From contig NZ_JAKJSQ010000027.1 of NCBI RefSeq assembly GCF_050337105.1, positions 1 through 52,141 of the forward strand: 52,141 nucleotides of DNA. Direction: 5' to 3'. Of this stretch, positions 42,902 to 51,936 are shown piece after piece. This DNA comes from Aliivibrio_A kagoshimensis. GTDB taxonomy: Bacteria > Pseudomonadota > Gammaproteobacteria > Enterobacterales > Vibrionaceae. A program made the position numbers and the translations under genes. Under the pieces are notes generated by a model. That model was not told where the DNA came from, did not search any database, and saw nothing but the letters and a program-made list of their open reading frames with translations. Each line of letters begins with the position of its first letter. Positions within the stretch are counted from its first letter, which is position 1.

Positions 42902-44317
42902 TTAATAGGTTGCTTCACGCTTTTCAGCTTCAGCTTCCCATTGCGGTACGATGGTTTTTAAGAACTCTTGCTTCTCAGCATTCATCTTATCCATATCCAT
43001 ACCCAGCGCTCTTTGAGCCGCTTCTTTGGTCGAGATATCTGGAATCTGAACGGGGTCAGTAATACCTTTTTTCGCTAAGAGACGAATCAATTTAGTTCGT
43101 GCATCTGCCGCGCGTTCAACTGCAGTGCCTAGTACTCTAAGTGCAACTTCAGGGGCGTGCATATGAACACCATGTGAAGCGATTGCATAATCCCAGCGCC
43201 ACTGTGCGTGTCTGATATCAAGTTGGATATCATCCATTTCAGCTTGAGTTGCTCCGGCTTTCCATGCTGCACCAGCTTCAAAGTGAGCGGCAACAATCTG
43301 TTTTTCTGCCAGAAGTTTCATCTCTAAAACTTGTGATTTACGAGTTTGAACGACTTCTTGAAGCATCGCTTTACTTTGAGTGTGACAACTTGCACAGGTA
43401 TCTTCAAAGCGATCAAATGGATTACCCACCTTATGATCGGTGAACACTTTTCCATCTGCATTTTTCACTTTAGGCATATGACAGTCAATACAGGTCACGT
43501 TATTTTTACCGTGAATCCCATCTCTCCAAGTTTCGTAACCTGGGTGCTGAGCTTTAAGCATCGGTGTCTTCGAGACAGCATGAGTCCAATCTTTAAAGCC
43601 GATCTCATCATAGTACTGTTCCATTTCATCCACAGAGGTGCCTTTGTCCCAAGGGAACTTAACCGCTTTGGTTGGCCCAGTGAAGTAGTACTCTACGTGA
43701 CACTGACCACACACCTGTGCTTGTTGGTCTAGACGTGACTGCTTCTCAAAAGGTTTACCGATGGCATTCATCGCTCGTTCAACATAGGGTTTACTCAGCT
43801 TTAGAGCTGGCTCGCCATTTTTGAACTCATCACTGCGAGTATCATGACAATCAGCACAGCCAATAGAGTTAACTATTTCAGCACCACCTTTAGCCCACTT
43901 ACCGGTAAAATAAGCGTCTTCACCATTCTCTTCAATGAATCGGCCAACATCTGGACTCTTACAGCTCCAACAAGCCATAACCATAGGGCCAGTTTTAGCA
44001 TCTGTAGGGCCGCCGGTTCTTAGGGTGTTACGGAGGTCTTCAATAGTATAAAAATGCCCACGCGCTTTGTTATAGTCTTTGGCAAAACCATAACCAGCCC
44101 ACATGATCACCATGTTTGGGTCACCTTCTAATGCATCTTCCAGCTCTGTGCTTTCGCTCGTCGCTTTCCACGATTTATATTGTTCTGGATGAGCTTGTTC
44201 AAAAGTTTCATTCCGGGGTTCAATTTTTTCATTCGTAGCGTATGCCGTACCACTTAGTAAAAAAGTAGATAGCATCGCTAGAGTAACAGCAGATCTACGG
44301 GTCCAGTTCATGCTCAC
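42902..44317 (-). CDS. nrfA: Cytochrome c nitrite reductase NrfA
   Basis: Periplasmic enzyme that reduces nitrite to ammonium with six electrons in anaerobic respiration. The 471-residue precursor has a signal peptide ending GTAYA. Five haem sites are present: CWSCK at 116-120, the catalytic lysine-ligated haem, and CADCH (154), CGQCH (203), CIDCH (276) and CASCH (308). Length is close to E. coli NrfA (478). The GTG at 44317 is preferred over an ATG at 44311, because GGAGG lies seven bases before the GTG. It is divergent from nrfB across 540 bases containing NarP- and FNR-type sites. Confidence 0.97.
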   Translation of the reverse strand: MSMNWTRRSAVTLAMLSTFLLSGTAYATNEKIEPRNETFEQAHPEQYKSWKATSESTELEDALEGDPNMVIMWAGYGFAKDYNKARGHFYTIEDLRNTLRTGGPTDAKTGPMVMACWSCKSPDVGRFIEENGEDAYFTGKWAKGGAEIVNSIGCADCHDTRSDEFKNGEPALKLSKPYVERAMNAIGKPFEKQSRLDQQAQVCGQCHVEYYFTGPTKAVKFPWDKGTSVDEMEQYYDEIGFKDWTHAVSKTPMLKAQHPGYETWRDGIHGKNNVTCIDCHMPKVKNADGKVFTDHKVGNPFDRFEDTCASCHTQSKAMLQEVVQTRKSQVLEMKLLAEKQIVAAHFEAGAAWKAGATQAEMDDIQLDIRHAQWRWDYAIASHGVHMHAPEVALRVLGTAVERAADARTKLIRLLAKKGITDPVQIPDISTKEAAQRALGMDMDKMNAEKQEFLKTIVPQWEAEAEKREATY

Positions 44318-44445
44318 AATGTAGCCTCCAATTTATAATTATTTAATTTGCCAAGCGTTGTGAAAATGGCCATGAAATAAGAATTGGAGATTCATAATTA
44401 GGATAGCGTAATTTGAGGAAAAGTAATTTTAAAACAATCATTAAG

Positions 44446-44459
44446 TTGTCACAGATCAA
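44446..44459. promoter_or_regulatory. FNR-like site
   Basis: TTGTC-ACAG-ATCAA matches the FNR consensus TTGAT-N4-ATCAA at 8 of 10 positions. It is 129-142 bases before the nrfA start codon, a sensible place for anaerobic activation of nrfA. Confidence 0.5.
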
Positions 44460-44516
44460 AATAAAAAATCGTTATATTATAAATGCGATATTTTATGTGA
44501 ATCTGAAGCCTTAATA

Positions 44517-44532
44517 TACCTATAAAGGGGTA
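44517..44532. promoter_or_regulatory. Perfect 7-2-7 NarP/NarL site
   Basis: TACCTAT-AA-AGGGGTA meets the consensus TACYYMT-N2-AKGRGTA at every position. In E. coli NarP and NarL bind this 7-2-7 arrangement at the nrf promoter in response to nitrate and nitrite. It is about 200 bases from the nrfA start and 325 from nrfB. Confidence 0.75.
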
Positions 44533-44857
44533 TTAATATTGAGCGTTAAAATAAAGATTTATTTAAAGTAATTAAAAATCAATGCGTTACCTATCTAAAT
44601 CGACCGAGATCACAAAAGAGGAAATAACCTTATAAAATTGGGCGTTATTCTTAAAATGTTTATTTAAATAGATGTAACTATTTATTACACTATATTGGTT
44701 AGGCGTTGTGGCTAAACATCCGGAATAAGAATTAGTATCATTTGGCTATGTAATATTAATAAAAATATTAGTAGCTACTAAATAACTAATCATAATAAAT
44801 ATAGGTGTATTTCACTTACTGTAGAATGCAACTTATATGAATATGGAAGGATGTATA

Positions 44858-45463
44858 ATGGGCAATGTCAAATTAGCCATACATACAGTACTCAGTTTTG
44901 TTTTCGCGCTCTGTATCTTCGGCTTATCTTTCAATGTCGCTGCAGATACGTCATCAGCACCTGAAAAGGCGGTTGAATCGACAACATCTGATGGACGACA
45001 TGTGGTTACCTTTAATCGAGATAGTGACTATGCGTGTACGCAGTGTCATAAACAATCGAAAAAAACCCTCCACGGAACTCATGGTGAAAAAGCCTTAGAG
45101 AAAATTGGACGAGACCTTAAGTGTGTTGAGTGTCATAACTCTGTTGGTCCTGATCACCGAGATGGCGCACCAAAAGTCACGAAATATACCGCTTCTCAGT
45201 CTAAAATCGGCACCGATAAAAACGTGCTATCTCACGATGACATTTTTAAAGCCAACAGCAACTGTACTGACTGTCATAAACCTGAACGATTACAGAAAAA
45301 AACCTGGGTACATGATGTTCATGCTCTGAATTTGACGTGCTCGGCTTGTCATGTTGTGCATGCTGACGGTGAACAAGAGGGCATACAAGCGCTCGAACGT
45401 AAGTCGCAGATTAAAATGTGTGTCGACTGCCACTCAGACTTTAACTCGATAAAAGAAGAGTAG
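44858..45463 (+). CDS. nrfB: Pentahaem cytochrome NrfB
   Basis: Small periplasmic cytochrome that carries electrons from NrfCD to NrfA. The 201-residue precursor has a signal peptide ending NVAA near residue 29. Five CxxCH haem sites: CTQCH at 60, CVECH at 89, CTDCH at 136, CSACH at 161 and CVDCH at 188. Length is similar to E. coli NrfB (188). The ATG at 44858 was chosen because AGGA is six to seven bases before it; a frame to 44837 has no such site. It is the first gene of nrfB-nrfC-nrfD, with nrfC ten bases downstream. Confidence 0.94.
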   Translation: MGNVKLAIHTVLSFVFALCIFGLSFNVAADTSSAPEKAVESTTSDGRHVVTFNRDSDYACTQCHKQSKKTLHGTHGEKALEKIGRDLKCVECHNSVGPDHRDGAPKVTKYTASQSKIGTDKNVLSHDDIFKANSNCTDCHKPERLQKKTWVHDVHALNLTCSACHVVHADGEQEGIQALERKSQIKMCVDCHSDFNSIKEE

Positions 45464-45472
45464 GGGATTGAT

Positions 45473-46162
45473 ATGAGTTGTTCTAGAAGAAATTTTTTAA
45501 CTGGGGCGGGTGCGGTTATTTTTACCACCGGCGTTGCCAGTACTGCCGCTTTTGGCAGTAAAAAGCTGGTTAATAGCATGGAAGATGGCACTAAGCGTTA
45601 TGGCATGGTTCATGACGAAAAGGCCTGCATTGGTTGTACTGCTTGTACGGATGCATGTCGTGAAGTGAACAGTGTTCCAGAAGGCGTATCAAGACTTGAA
45701 ATCGTTCGCAGTGAACCGATGGGTGAACACCCTAATGTTCAATACCAGTTTTCTCGTGTCTCTTGTCAGCACTGCGAAAATGCGCCTTGTGTACATGTCT
45801 GCCCTACTGGCGCATCTTATAAAGATCCCGAAACGGGCATTATCGATGTTCATAATGATAAATGTGTTGGCTGTGGTTACTGCTTAGCGGCTTGTCCATA
45901 TCAAGTTCGATTCTTTAATCCTGAGACGAAATCTGCAGATAAATGTAACTTCTGTCGTGATACCAATCTAAAAGCTGGGAAATTGCCTGCTTGTGTTGAA
46001 TCGTGTCCGACGAAAGCACTAATCTTTGGTGATTTGAATGATCCTAAGAGTGAAATTAATCAGGTAATTAGCAGTAACGCAGTCTACCGAGATAAAGTCG
46101 AACTCGGCACAAAACCTAAGCTGTACAAAGTTGCAGATATCAAAGGGGAGATAAAAGGATGA
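45473..46162 (+). CDS. nrfC: Iron-sulphur protein NrfC
   Basis: Periplasmic ferredoxin-like subunit that takes electrons from NrfD to NrfB. The 229 residues start with a twin-arginine signal (CSRRNFLTGAG), so it is exported folded. Four Cys clusters for [4Fe-4S] centres follow: CIGCTACTDAC, CQHCENAPCVHVC, CVGCGYCLAAC and the CNFC-CVESC pair. It is ten bases after nrfB and overlaps nrfD by four (ATGA), so all three are one operon. Assignment is firm by content and position. Confidence 0.95.
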   Translation: MSCSRRNFLTGAGAVIFTTGVASTAAFGSKKLVNSMEDGTKRYGMVHDEKACIGCTACTDACREVNSVPEGVSRLEIVRSEPMGEHPNVQYQFSRVSCQHCENAPCVHVCPTGASYKDPETGIIDVHNDKCVGCGYCLAACPYQVRFFNPETKSADKCNFCRDTNLKAGKLPACVESCPTKALIFGDLNDPKSEINQVISSNAVYRDKVELGTKPKLYKVADIKGEIKG

Positions 46163-47127
46163 GTACATTTGTAGACGCCTTTACCTTTGACTCACTCGTT
46201 TGGGATTGGATCATCGCTGTTTACCTATTTTTAGCGGGTATGTCTGCGGGCATGGTGATGATTGCGATTTACCTTAAGCGTAAAGTCATCGAAGGAAATC
46301 CAGCAGAAAATGGCATAATCAAAGCGACAGCTATATTAGCCCCCTTTGGTATTATTAGTGGGTTAACCATACTTATTTTTCACCTCACCAAACCATTAGC
46401 ATTTTGGAAACTGATGGTGATGTTTAACATCAACTCAGTGATGTCGATGGGTGTTATTTTGTTCCAGGTATACATGATTATCTTGTTCGCCTGGATCGCC
46501 ATTATCTTCAAAAAAGAGCTCAGTGATCTGCTGGCTAAGATAATGAATGGACGCTTGGCTTTTGTGGATGATATTGTTAATAAGCTTGAGAAATATGAGA
46601 ATGGCTTAGAGCTGTTTTTAGGCTTTCTCGCGATAGTGCTTGCCGCTTACACAGGCTTCTTATTATCGGCATTGAAAACTTATCCATTGCTTAACAACCC
46701 TGTACTTCCTATTCTGTTTCTTTTCTCTAGCCTCTCTTCAGGTGCTGCGGCATGTCTGATGTTTGGAGTATTAGGGTTTAAAGAGTCTTTGGACAGTGCC
46801 AGTGTGAAATGGGTACACCAATTCGAACGTCCAGTCGTATTGTTTGAACTGTTTGTTCTCTTTACGTTTTTTACCGGCCTTATTTTTGGCGGTGGACAGA
46901 AAGAAGTGGCGGCTATGGCTGCTATTGGTGGTGGCTTCTGGGCTTCATGGTTCTGGTACGGCGTTATCGGTGCGGGTATGCTGACACCATTGGTACTGAA
47001 TGCGGTGATTCCAGCTAAAGCTCGCCATAATAAACGCTTTATTTTTATCGTTACCTCGTTAAGTTTGATTGGGGTATTAATGTTACGAACTTTCATTTTG
47101 TATGCGGGGCAGATGACGTTAGTATAA
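46159..47127 (+). CDS. nrfD: Membrane quinol dehydrogenase subunit NrfD
   Basis: Integral membrane protein that oxidises menaquinol and passes electrons to NrfC. The 322 residues have about eight helices, with the NrfD/PsrC family opening WDWIIAVYLFLAGMSAG and later FFTGLIFGGGQKEVAAM. Its ATG overlaps the nrfC stop, indicating translational coupling. It is followed by a hairpin and a 67-base gap before nrfE. Length agrees with E. coli NrfD (318). Confidence 0.94.
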   Translation: MSTFVDAFTFDSLVWDWIIAVYLFLAGMSAGMVMIAIYLKRKVIEGNPAENGIIKATAILAPFGIISGLTILIFHLTKPLAFWKLMVMFNINSVMSMGVILFQVYMIILFAWIAIIFKKELSDLLAKIMNGRLAFVDDIVNKLEKYENGLELFLGFLAIVLAAYTGFLLSALKTYPLLNNPVLPILFLFSSLSSGAAACLMFGVLGFKESLDSASVKWVHQFERPVVLFELFVLFTFFTGLIFGGGQKEVAAMAAIGGGFWASWFWYGVIGAGMLTPLVLNAVIPAKARHNKRFIFIVTSLSLIGVLMLRTFILYAGQMTLV

Positions 47128-47140
47128 CCTTGTAGTACAT

Positions 47141-47166
47141 AGAGCCGAGATCGTCTTATCGGCTCT
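47141..47166. terminator. Hairpin between nrfD and nrfE
   Basis: AGAGCCGA (47141-47148) pairs perfectly with TCGGCTCT (47159-47166). The following ACTTCATCTCTTTA is T-rich but broken, so it may be a partial terminator separating structural (nrfBCD) from maturation genes, or an mRNA-stability element. Confidence 0.5.
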
Positions 47167-47194
47167 ACTTCATCTCTTTATAATAGTGTGACTT

Positions 47195-49102
47195 ATGCTG
47201 CCTGAAATTGCTCATTTCTCTTTGATTCTAGGAACATCCTGCGCACTGTTTGCTGCCATTGTTCCAACTATTGGTATTGTCAAAAAACAAGCCTCTCTTA
47301 GGGATTATGTTTGGCCACTCAGTTATACGGCATTTGTTTTCATCACGCTTTCTATGATTTTGCTCGGTGTGAGTTTTTCACTGGACGATTTTTCTGTTAC
47401 CTATATTGCCCAACACTCTAATTCGCATCTTCCTCTCTTTTTTAAAGTCGCTGCCGTTTGGGGAGGGCATGAAGGCTCACTGCTGTTTTGGGTCTTCTCG
47501 TTGTCAGGTTGGGCTGCTGCGATTGCCGTCGTTCACCGTAACAGTGATCAAGAATTTATCAGCAGAGTGTTGATCGTACTAGCGCTATTAACCACAGCGT
47601 TTGGTTTGTTCACGTTACTGGCTTCAAATCCTTTCGAGCGACTTTTCCCAACACCGTTCGAAGGGCGAGATTTAAATCCGATGTTACAAGATGTCGGTTT
47701 GATTTTCCATCCTCCACTTCTTTACCTAGGGTATGTTGGTTTTTCTGGAGCCTTTGCTTTTGCCGTTGCCGCATTGACTATGCCGGATATCAATATTCCA
47801 TGGCCTAAATGGAGTCGATCTTGGACATTAGGTGCATGGGTGATGTTAACTGGCGGTATATCACTCGGTTCATGGTGGGCCTATTACGAGTTAGGTTGGG
47901 GGGGATGGTGGTTCTGGGATCCTGTCGAAAATGCTTCACTATTGCCCTGGTTAACTGGCACGGCGTTATTGCACGCATTAATCACCAGTGAAAAGCGTAA
48001 ATCTCTAATTAATTGGAGTTTATTGTTATCAATTTTTACTTTTTGCTTGAGTCTTTTAGGCACCTTTGTGGTTCGCTCTGGGGTGTTAACCTCGGTACAC
48101 GCCTTTGCTGTGGATCCCTCACGTGGTTTAGTGATTCTTTCAATCTTAGCCATCTGTTTGGCCGTTCCACTCACGCTCTTTATGATTCAAGCACCCAAAA
48201 TCAAACCCGTAAAATTGCAATCAATGATCAGTAAAGAGGTATTGATACTTCTGGGTAACGGCTTGTTGGCCGTCACGACGATCACGGTATTATTAGGGAC
48301 GTTTTATCCTATGATTTTTCAAATTCTAGGGTTAGGTAGGATCTCTGTTGGTGCGCCATACTTTAATGCTGTATTTGTTCCGTTAACCTTGATAGCAATG
48401 TACTTCATGGGATTTTCTTCACTGGTTCAGTGGCAAGTAACAGATAAACAGAGGTTAAAACGCCGAGCAATGAAAATAGCCACTGCCGCCACCTTTGTGA
48501 GTAGTATTGCTTTTTTCGCCCTAGGTGAGCAGAGCTCGGCATCTGTCTTTGTTGTGGTTTTTCTCAGCAGTTGGGTGTGTATTTCTTCGTTGAGTACCCT
48601 TGTGTCCCTATCAGAGAATACGTTCAACTATCGTTATTTGTCCATGGTATTTGCCCACTCTGGTGTCGCTGTTACAGCAATCGCTACGGTGTTGGTCAGT
48701 TATCACTCAAGTGAAGTGAGCAGTAAAATGCATGCGGGCAGCCAAATTGAAATGAATGGGTTGATTTTCTCCTATCTTGAAACGAACTTGCTTGTTGGGC
48801 CCAATTACACGGCCGAACAAGCAGTAATAGAAGTGACAGAAGAGAGTAAGGTGATTGCTACTATTCGACCGGAAAGACGCCACTATCCTGTGAGAGTCAT
48901 GAATATGAGTGAGCCGGGGATTGATTGGGGTTGGAGTCGAGATCTCTATATCACCATGGGAGAAAAAGTAAGCGCGACGGAATATGCGATTCGAATTCAG
49001 AGCAAAGTGTTTGTGCGTTGGTTATGGATTGGTTCACTATTAATGATGCTGGGTGGTGTGATCAGCATTGTCTCTCGAAGTAAAAGAAGACAAACGGTAT
49101 GA
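47195..49102 (+). CDS. nrfE: Haem lyase NrfE (CcmF family)
   Basis: Large membrane subunit of the lyase that attaches haem to the CWSCK motif of NrfA. The 635-residue protein has about fifteen helices and the CcmF family's haem-handling tryptophan-rich loop, WWFWDPVENASLLPWL, with GGHEGSLLFWV and histidines flanking. It is near the CcmF length (about 650) and longer than E. coli NrfE (552). Its ATG at 47195 has no strong ribosome site. Its stop overlaps the next gene by four bases. General c-type maturation (CcmF) is the alternative, but nrf context favours NrfE. Confidence 0.9.
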   Translation: MLPEIAHFSLILGTSCALFAAIVPTIGIVKKQASLRDYVWPLSYTAFVFITLSMILLGVSFSLDDFSVTYIAQHSNSHLPLFFKVAAVWGGHEGSLLFWVFSLSGWAAAIAVVHRNSDQEFISRVLIVLALLTTAFGLFTLLASNPFERLFPTPFEGRDLNPMLQDVGLIFHPPLLYLGYVGFSGAFAFAVAALTMPDINIPWPKWSRSWTLGAWVMLTGGISLGSWWAYYELGWGGWWFWDPVENASLLPWLTGTALLHALITSEKRKSLINWSLLLSIFTFCLSLLGTFVVRSGVLTSVHAFAVDPSRGLVILSILAICLAVPLTLFMIQAPKIKPVKLQSMISKEVLILLGNGLLAVTTITVLLGTFYPMIFQILGLGRISVGAPYFNAVFVPLTLIAMYFMGFSSLVQWQVTDKQRLKRRAMKIATAATFVSSIAFFALGEQSSASVFVVVFLSSWVCISSLSTLVSLSENTFNYRYLSMVFAHSGVAVTAIATVLVSYHSSEVSSKMHAGSQIEMNGLIFSYLETNLLVGPNYTAEQAVIEVTEESKVIATIRPERRHYPVRVMNMSEPGIDWGWSRDLYITMGEKVSATEYAIRIQSKVFVRWLWIGSLLMMLGGVISIVSRSKRRQTV

Positions 49103-49638
49103 AAATGACGCCTAAAATTATTATTCCGAGCGTAATTGTTATCGCTCTAGTTGGGTTTATGTTTGCTGGTTTAAGCAGTAAAGATAATGGAGCGCTACTA
49201 TCCCCTCTGGCTGGAAAACCCGTGCCTGCCTTTTCATTAACCAGTGTATGGTCTGACACTCAACCATTAGATGCGTCTATTTTTGATGGTGAGGTTACTC
49301 TGCTAAATGTGTGGGCGTCGTGGTGCGGGATCTGCAAAAGTGAACACCCATTCTTGTTAAAACTGGCCCAACAGAGCGGACTTAGGATAATTGGATTAAA
49401 TTATCGTGATGAGCGACAACGTGCCATCGATGTCTTAACCAACACAGGCAACCCTTATCAAGAGGTTATTTTTGATCCTAAAGGGAAGTTAGCGCTGGAT
49501 CTAGGGGTAATAGGTACCCCAGAAACTTACTTGGTCGATCAAAATGGAACCATTATTATCAGCTATACTGGTGCGTTAAACGAAACGATCTGGGCTGAAA
49601 ATTTTGCACCTCGAATGAATCAAATAGCGGCGAATTAA
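49099..49638 (+). CDS. DsbE/CcmG-like thioredoxin of the nrf cluster
   Basis: Membrane-tethered periplasmic thioredoxin of 179 residues that keeps apocytochrome cysteines reduced for haem attachment. One N-terminal helix is followed by the TlpA/DsbE fold with the active site NVWASWCGICKSEHP and the cis-proline region GVIGTPETYLVD. The CGIC dipeptide differs from the usual CPTC or CEPC of CcmG. It overlaps nrfE by four bases and sits before nrfF, as in nrf clusters that carry a dedicated DsbE (sometimes called NrfX). Reducing role is inferred from the family. Confidence 0.87.
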   Translation: MKMTPKIIIPSVIVIALVGFMFAGLSSKDNGALLSPLAGKPVPAFSLTSVWSDTQPLDASIFDGEVTLLNVWASWCGICKSEHPFLLKLAQQSGLRIIGLNYRDERQRAIDVLTNTGNPYQEVIFDPKGKLALDLGVIGTPETYLVDQNGTIIISYTGALNETIWAENFAPRMNQIAAN

Positions 49639-49653
49639 CAGAAGGAAGTCAGT

Positions 49654-50094
49654 ATGCGTTTGTTGTTGCTTATCGTATTGGTATTTTCCAGCTTCGCAAT
49701 AGCGGAGGAGAATACACCACTAAATAGTACCTTTGCTCCCAGTGATGCAGAGTTGATTGAACAGGTTGAGACTTTTCAATTTAACAGTTCTTCCATTGAA
49801 GCCTCTGCCATTGAGTTAGCTCGAAAGCTGCGTTGCCCACAGTGCCAAAATCAAAACCTGATGGAGTCAAACTCCCCCATCGCGAAAGACCTACGCTTAA
49901 CTGTTTATCAAATGATCAATGATGGAAAAACCGAGCAGCAAGTCACGGATTTTATGACCAGCCGCTTTGGTGATTTTGTGCTGTACCAACCTCAGTTTGA
50001 GCCGAAAATGTATCTGTTATGGTTTGGACCGACCCTACTGTTGATTCTATTTGGCTGGGTAGGGTACCGCAGAGTCCAAAAAGCGATGGGGTAG
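49654..50094 (+). CDS. nrfF: Haem lyase subunit NrfF (CcmH family)
   Basis: Small membrane-bound thiol protein of 146 residues that works with NrfE. The signal peptide ends SFAIA near residue 17. The family motif ARKLRCPQCQNQNLMES supplies the redox CxxC pair, and a C-terminal helix (YLLWFGPTLLLILFGWVGY) anchors it. The ATG at 49654 follows AAGGAAG, 15 bases after the previous stop. Last gene of nrfE-dsbE-nrfF. CcmH is the alternative by sequence; the cluster decides for NrfF. Confidence 0.9.
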   Translation: MRLLLLIVLVFSSFAIAEENTPLNSTFAPSDAELIEQVETFQFNSSSIEASAIELARKLRCPQCQNQNLMESNSPIAKDLRLTVYQMINDGKTEQQVTDFMTSRFGDFVLYQPQFEPKMYLLWFGPTLLLILFGWVGYRRVQKAMG

Positions 50095-50169
50095 TGAGAG
50101 TATTATAACCAGCTAAAAGGTGCCCACGTTATCAGGGATTCCGCGGGCATAGATAAAGCGATTGTTTAT

Positions 50170-51936
50170 TTAGCTTATCGCTTGATTGGCTAGTCCCTTT
50201 GATGAACTTTTAGAAGCATTCACCAGTAAGATGCCTACAGTGAGAACCATTGAACCACAGAGTAGGAATAATAGACGACCTGTTGGTTCATTTGGAATCA
50301 GAGCCATGGCTAGAATACCGAAACCTGCTGTGCTGATTAACTTGCCCAGCATAGATCGTTGTTTTGTATCTAGGTTTTTCTGCTCTTCACCTTCTGCGAT
50401 CAGCGGTGTGTTCCAGTTAACAAACAACTGCTCGACTTCTTTTTCTCGTTCTGGTGATAAACCTTGATAGAAGCGAGAGGTTAGAATGAAATAACCACCA
50501 GTAAATACAACATGAGCAGCTAAGCTGAGGCCCACTTTCAAGTCACTCCATTCGCGACCGGTTAAGGCTGTTTCTAGCCCAAACAGATGTTGAACGTCTT
50601 CGGCTTGTAGAGCGATACCAAATACGTAAGAGACGACACCACCAACAATCAGCGTTGACCAACCAGACCAGTCAGGGGTTTTTCGAATCCACATTCCAAG
50701 TAGCACCGGGATTAACATTGGGAAACCGATTAAGGCCCCTACGTTCATCACGATATCAAACAAGCTTAAGTGGCGCAGTGAATTAATGAATAAACCAATG
50801 GAGATGATGATAATTCCCATCATGATCGTAGTGAATTTACTCACAATGACCAACTCTTTTTGCGTGGCATTTTTACGAACAATTGGACTGTAAAAATTCA
50901 TAACAAAGATACCTGCGTTACGATTCAGACCTGAATCCATAGAAGACATCGTTGCTGCGAACATCGCTGACATTAACAGACCAACCATACCAGCAGGCAT
51001 AACGTTTTGGACAAATGCTAAGTAAGCTGCATCACCTGCTTTATCACCCATGAATGCGTATTGATTTGCAAAATCAGGCATAAAAGCACTGACATACCAA
51101 GGAGGTAAGAACCAAATCAGGGGGCCAACAACCATTAAGATACAAGCAAGCCCTGCTGCTTTACGGGCATTCTCACTGTCTTTTGCACATAAGTAGCGGT
51201 ACGCATTGATGCTGTTATTCATCACACCGAACTGTTTAACGAAGATGAAAACAACCCAAAGGATGAAGATACTCATGTAGTTTAGGTTGTTACCTAACAT
51301 GAAGTCGCCGTCAAAGTTAGCAATGATGTTGGTTAAACCTCCACCATGGAAATATGCAGCCACCGCACAGGTAATTGTTACTGCCATGATGACGAGCATT
51401 TGCATGAAGTCAGAAGCAACAACCGCCCACGAACCGCCGGTTACCGCCATCAAAACCAGGACTAAACCTGTGACTACTATGGTGGCTTCCATAGGAATAT
51501 TGAAAACGGCAGCGACAAAAATAGCGAGACCATTTAGCCAGATTCCTGCAGAGATCAAGCTGTCAGGCATGCCTGCCCACGTGAAGAACTGCTCGGACGT
51601 TTTCCCAAAGCGCTGACGAATTGCCTCTATTGCAGTGACCACTCGTAATTGACGGAACTTTGGAGCGAAATACATATAGTTCATAAAGTAGCCAAAGGCA
51701 TTGGCTAAGAATAGGATTACAATAACGAAGCCGTCATTGAACGCGCGTCCTGCGGCACCTGTAAACGTCCATGCTGAAAACTGTGTCATGAAGGCTGTTG
51801 CACCAACCATCCACCATAACATTTTGCCGCCCCCTCTAAAATAATCACTGGTTGAGGTTGTGAACTTACGGAACATCCAACCAATAGCGATCAAAAAGAA
51901 GAAGTAGGCGAGAACAACAAAAGTATCAATAGTCAT
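50170..51936 (-). CDS. Sodium:solute symporter (SSS family)
   Basis: Inner-membrane Na+-coupled importer of the SLC5/SSS family, 588 residues with about fourteen helices. Family features are the N-terminal STSDYFRGGGKMLWW, GATAFMTQFSAWTFTGAAG, and near the middle SAMFAATMSSMDSGLNRNAGI, where the serines and Asp line the sodium site. Substrate cannot be read from sequence; vibrio relatives of this length carry sugars, uronates or other organic solutes. The ATG at 51936 follows AAGG. It converges with nrfF and appears to be monocistronic within the window. No regulator or catabolic neighbour is visible. Confidence 0.88.
   Translation of the reverse strand: MTIDTFVVLAYFFFLIAIGWMFRKFTTSTSDYFRGGGKMLWWMVGATAFMTQFSAWTFTGAAGRAFNDGFVIVILFLANAFGYFMNYMYFAPKFRQLRVVTAIEAIRQRFGKTSEQFFTWAGMPDSLISAGIWLNGLAIFVAAVFNIPMEATIVVTGLVLVLMAVTGGSWAVVASDFMQMLVIMAVTITCAVAAYFHGGGLTNIIANFDGDFMLGNNLNYMSIFILWVVFIFVKQFGVMNNSINAYRYLCAKDSENARKAAGLACILMVVGPLIWFLPPWYVSAFMPDFANQYAFMGDKAGDAAYLAFVQNVMPAGMVGLLMSAMFAATMSSMDSGLNRNAGIFVMNFYSPIVRKNATQKELVIVSKFTTIMMGIIIISIGLFINSLRHLSLFDIVMNVGALIGFPMLIPVLLGMWIRKTPDWSGWSTLIVGGVVSYVFGIALQAEDVQHLFGLETALTGREWSDLKVGLSLAAHVVFTGGYFILTSRFYQGLSPEREKEVEQLFVNWNTPLIAEGEEQKNLDTKQRSMLGKLISTAGFGILAMALIPNEPTGRLLFLLCGSMVLTVGILLVNASKSSSKGLANQAIS

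Larger units (their letters stand above)
44318..44857. promoter_or_regulatory. nrfA-nrfB divergent control region
   Basis: A 540-base A/T-rich gap with no gene. Besides the sites listed separately, a further NarP-like heptamer TACCTAT lies at 44588-44594, 71 bases from the perfect site. A possible CRP half-site (GATCACA) lies near 44608. Individual promoters could not be fixed with confidence. Confidence 0.6.

Noticed and set aside
44600..44616. Possible full CRP site around GATCACA
   Set aside because: The right half fits but the left half matches only two of five positions; kept only as a passing note.
46680..47096. 138-codon minus-strand frame inside nrfD
   Set aside because: It is antisense to a clear membrane gene, proline and asparagine rich, with no domain or ribosome site; a shadow of nrfD.
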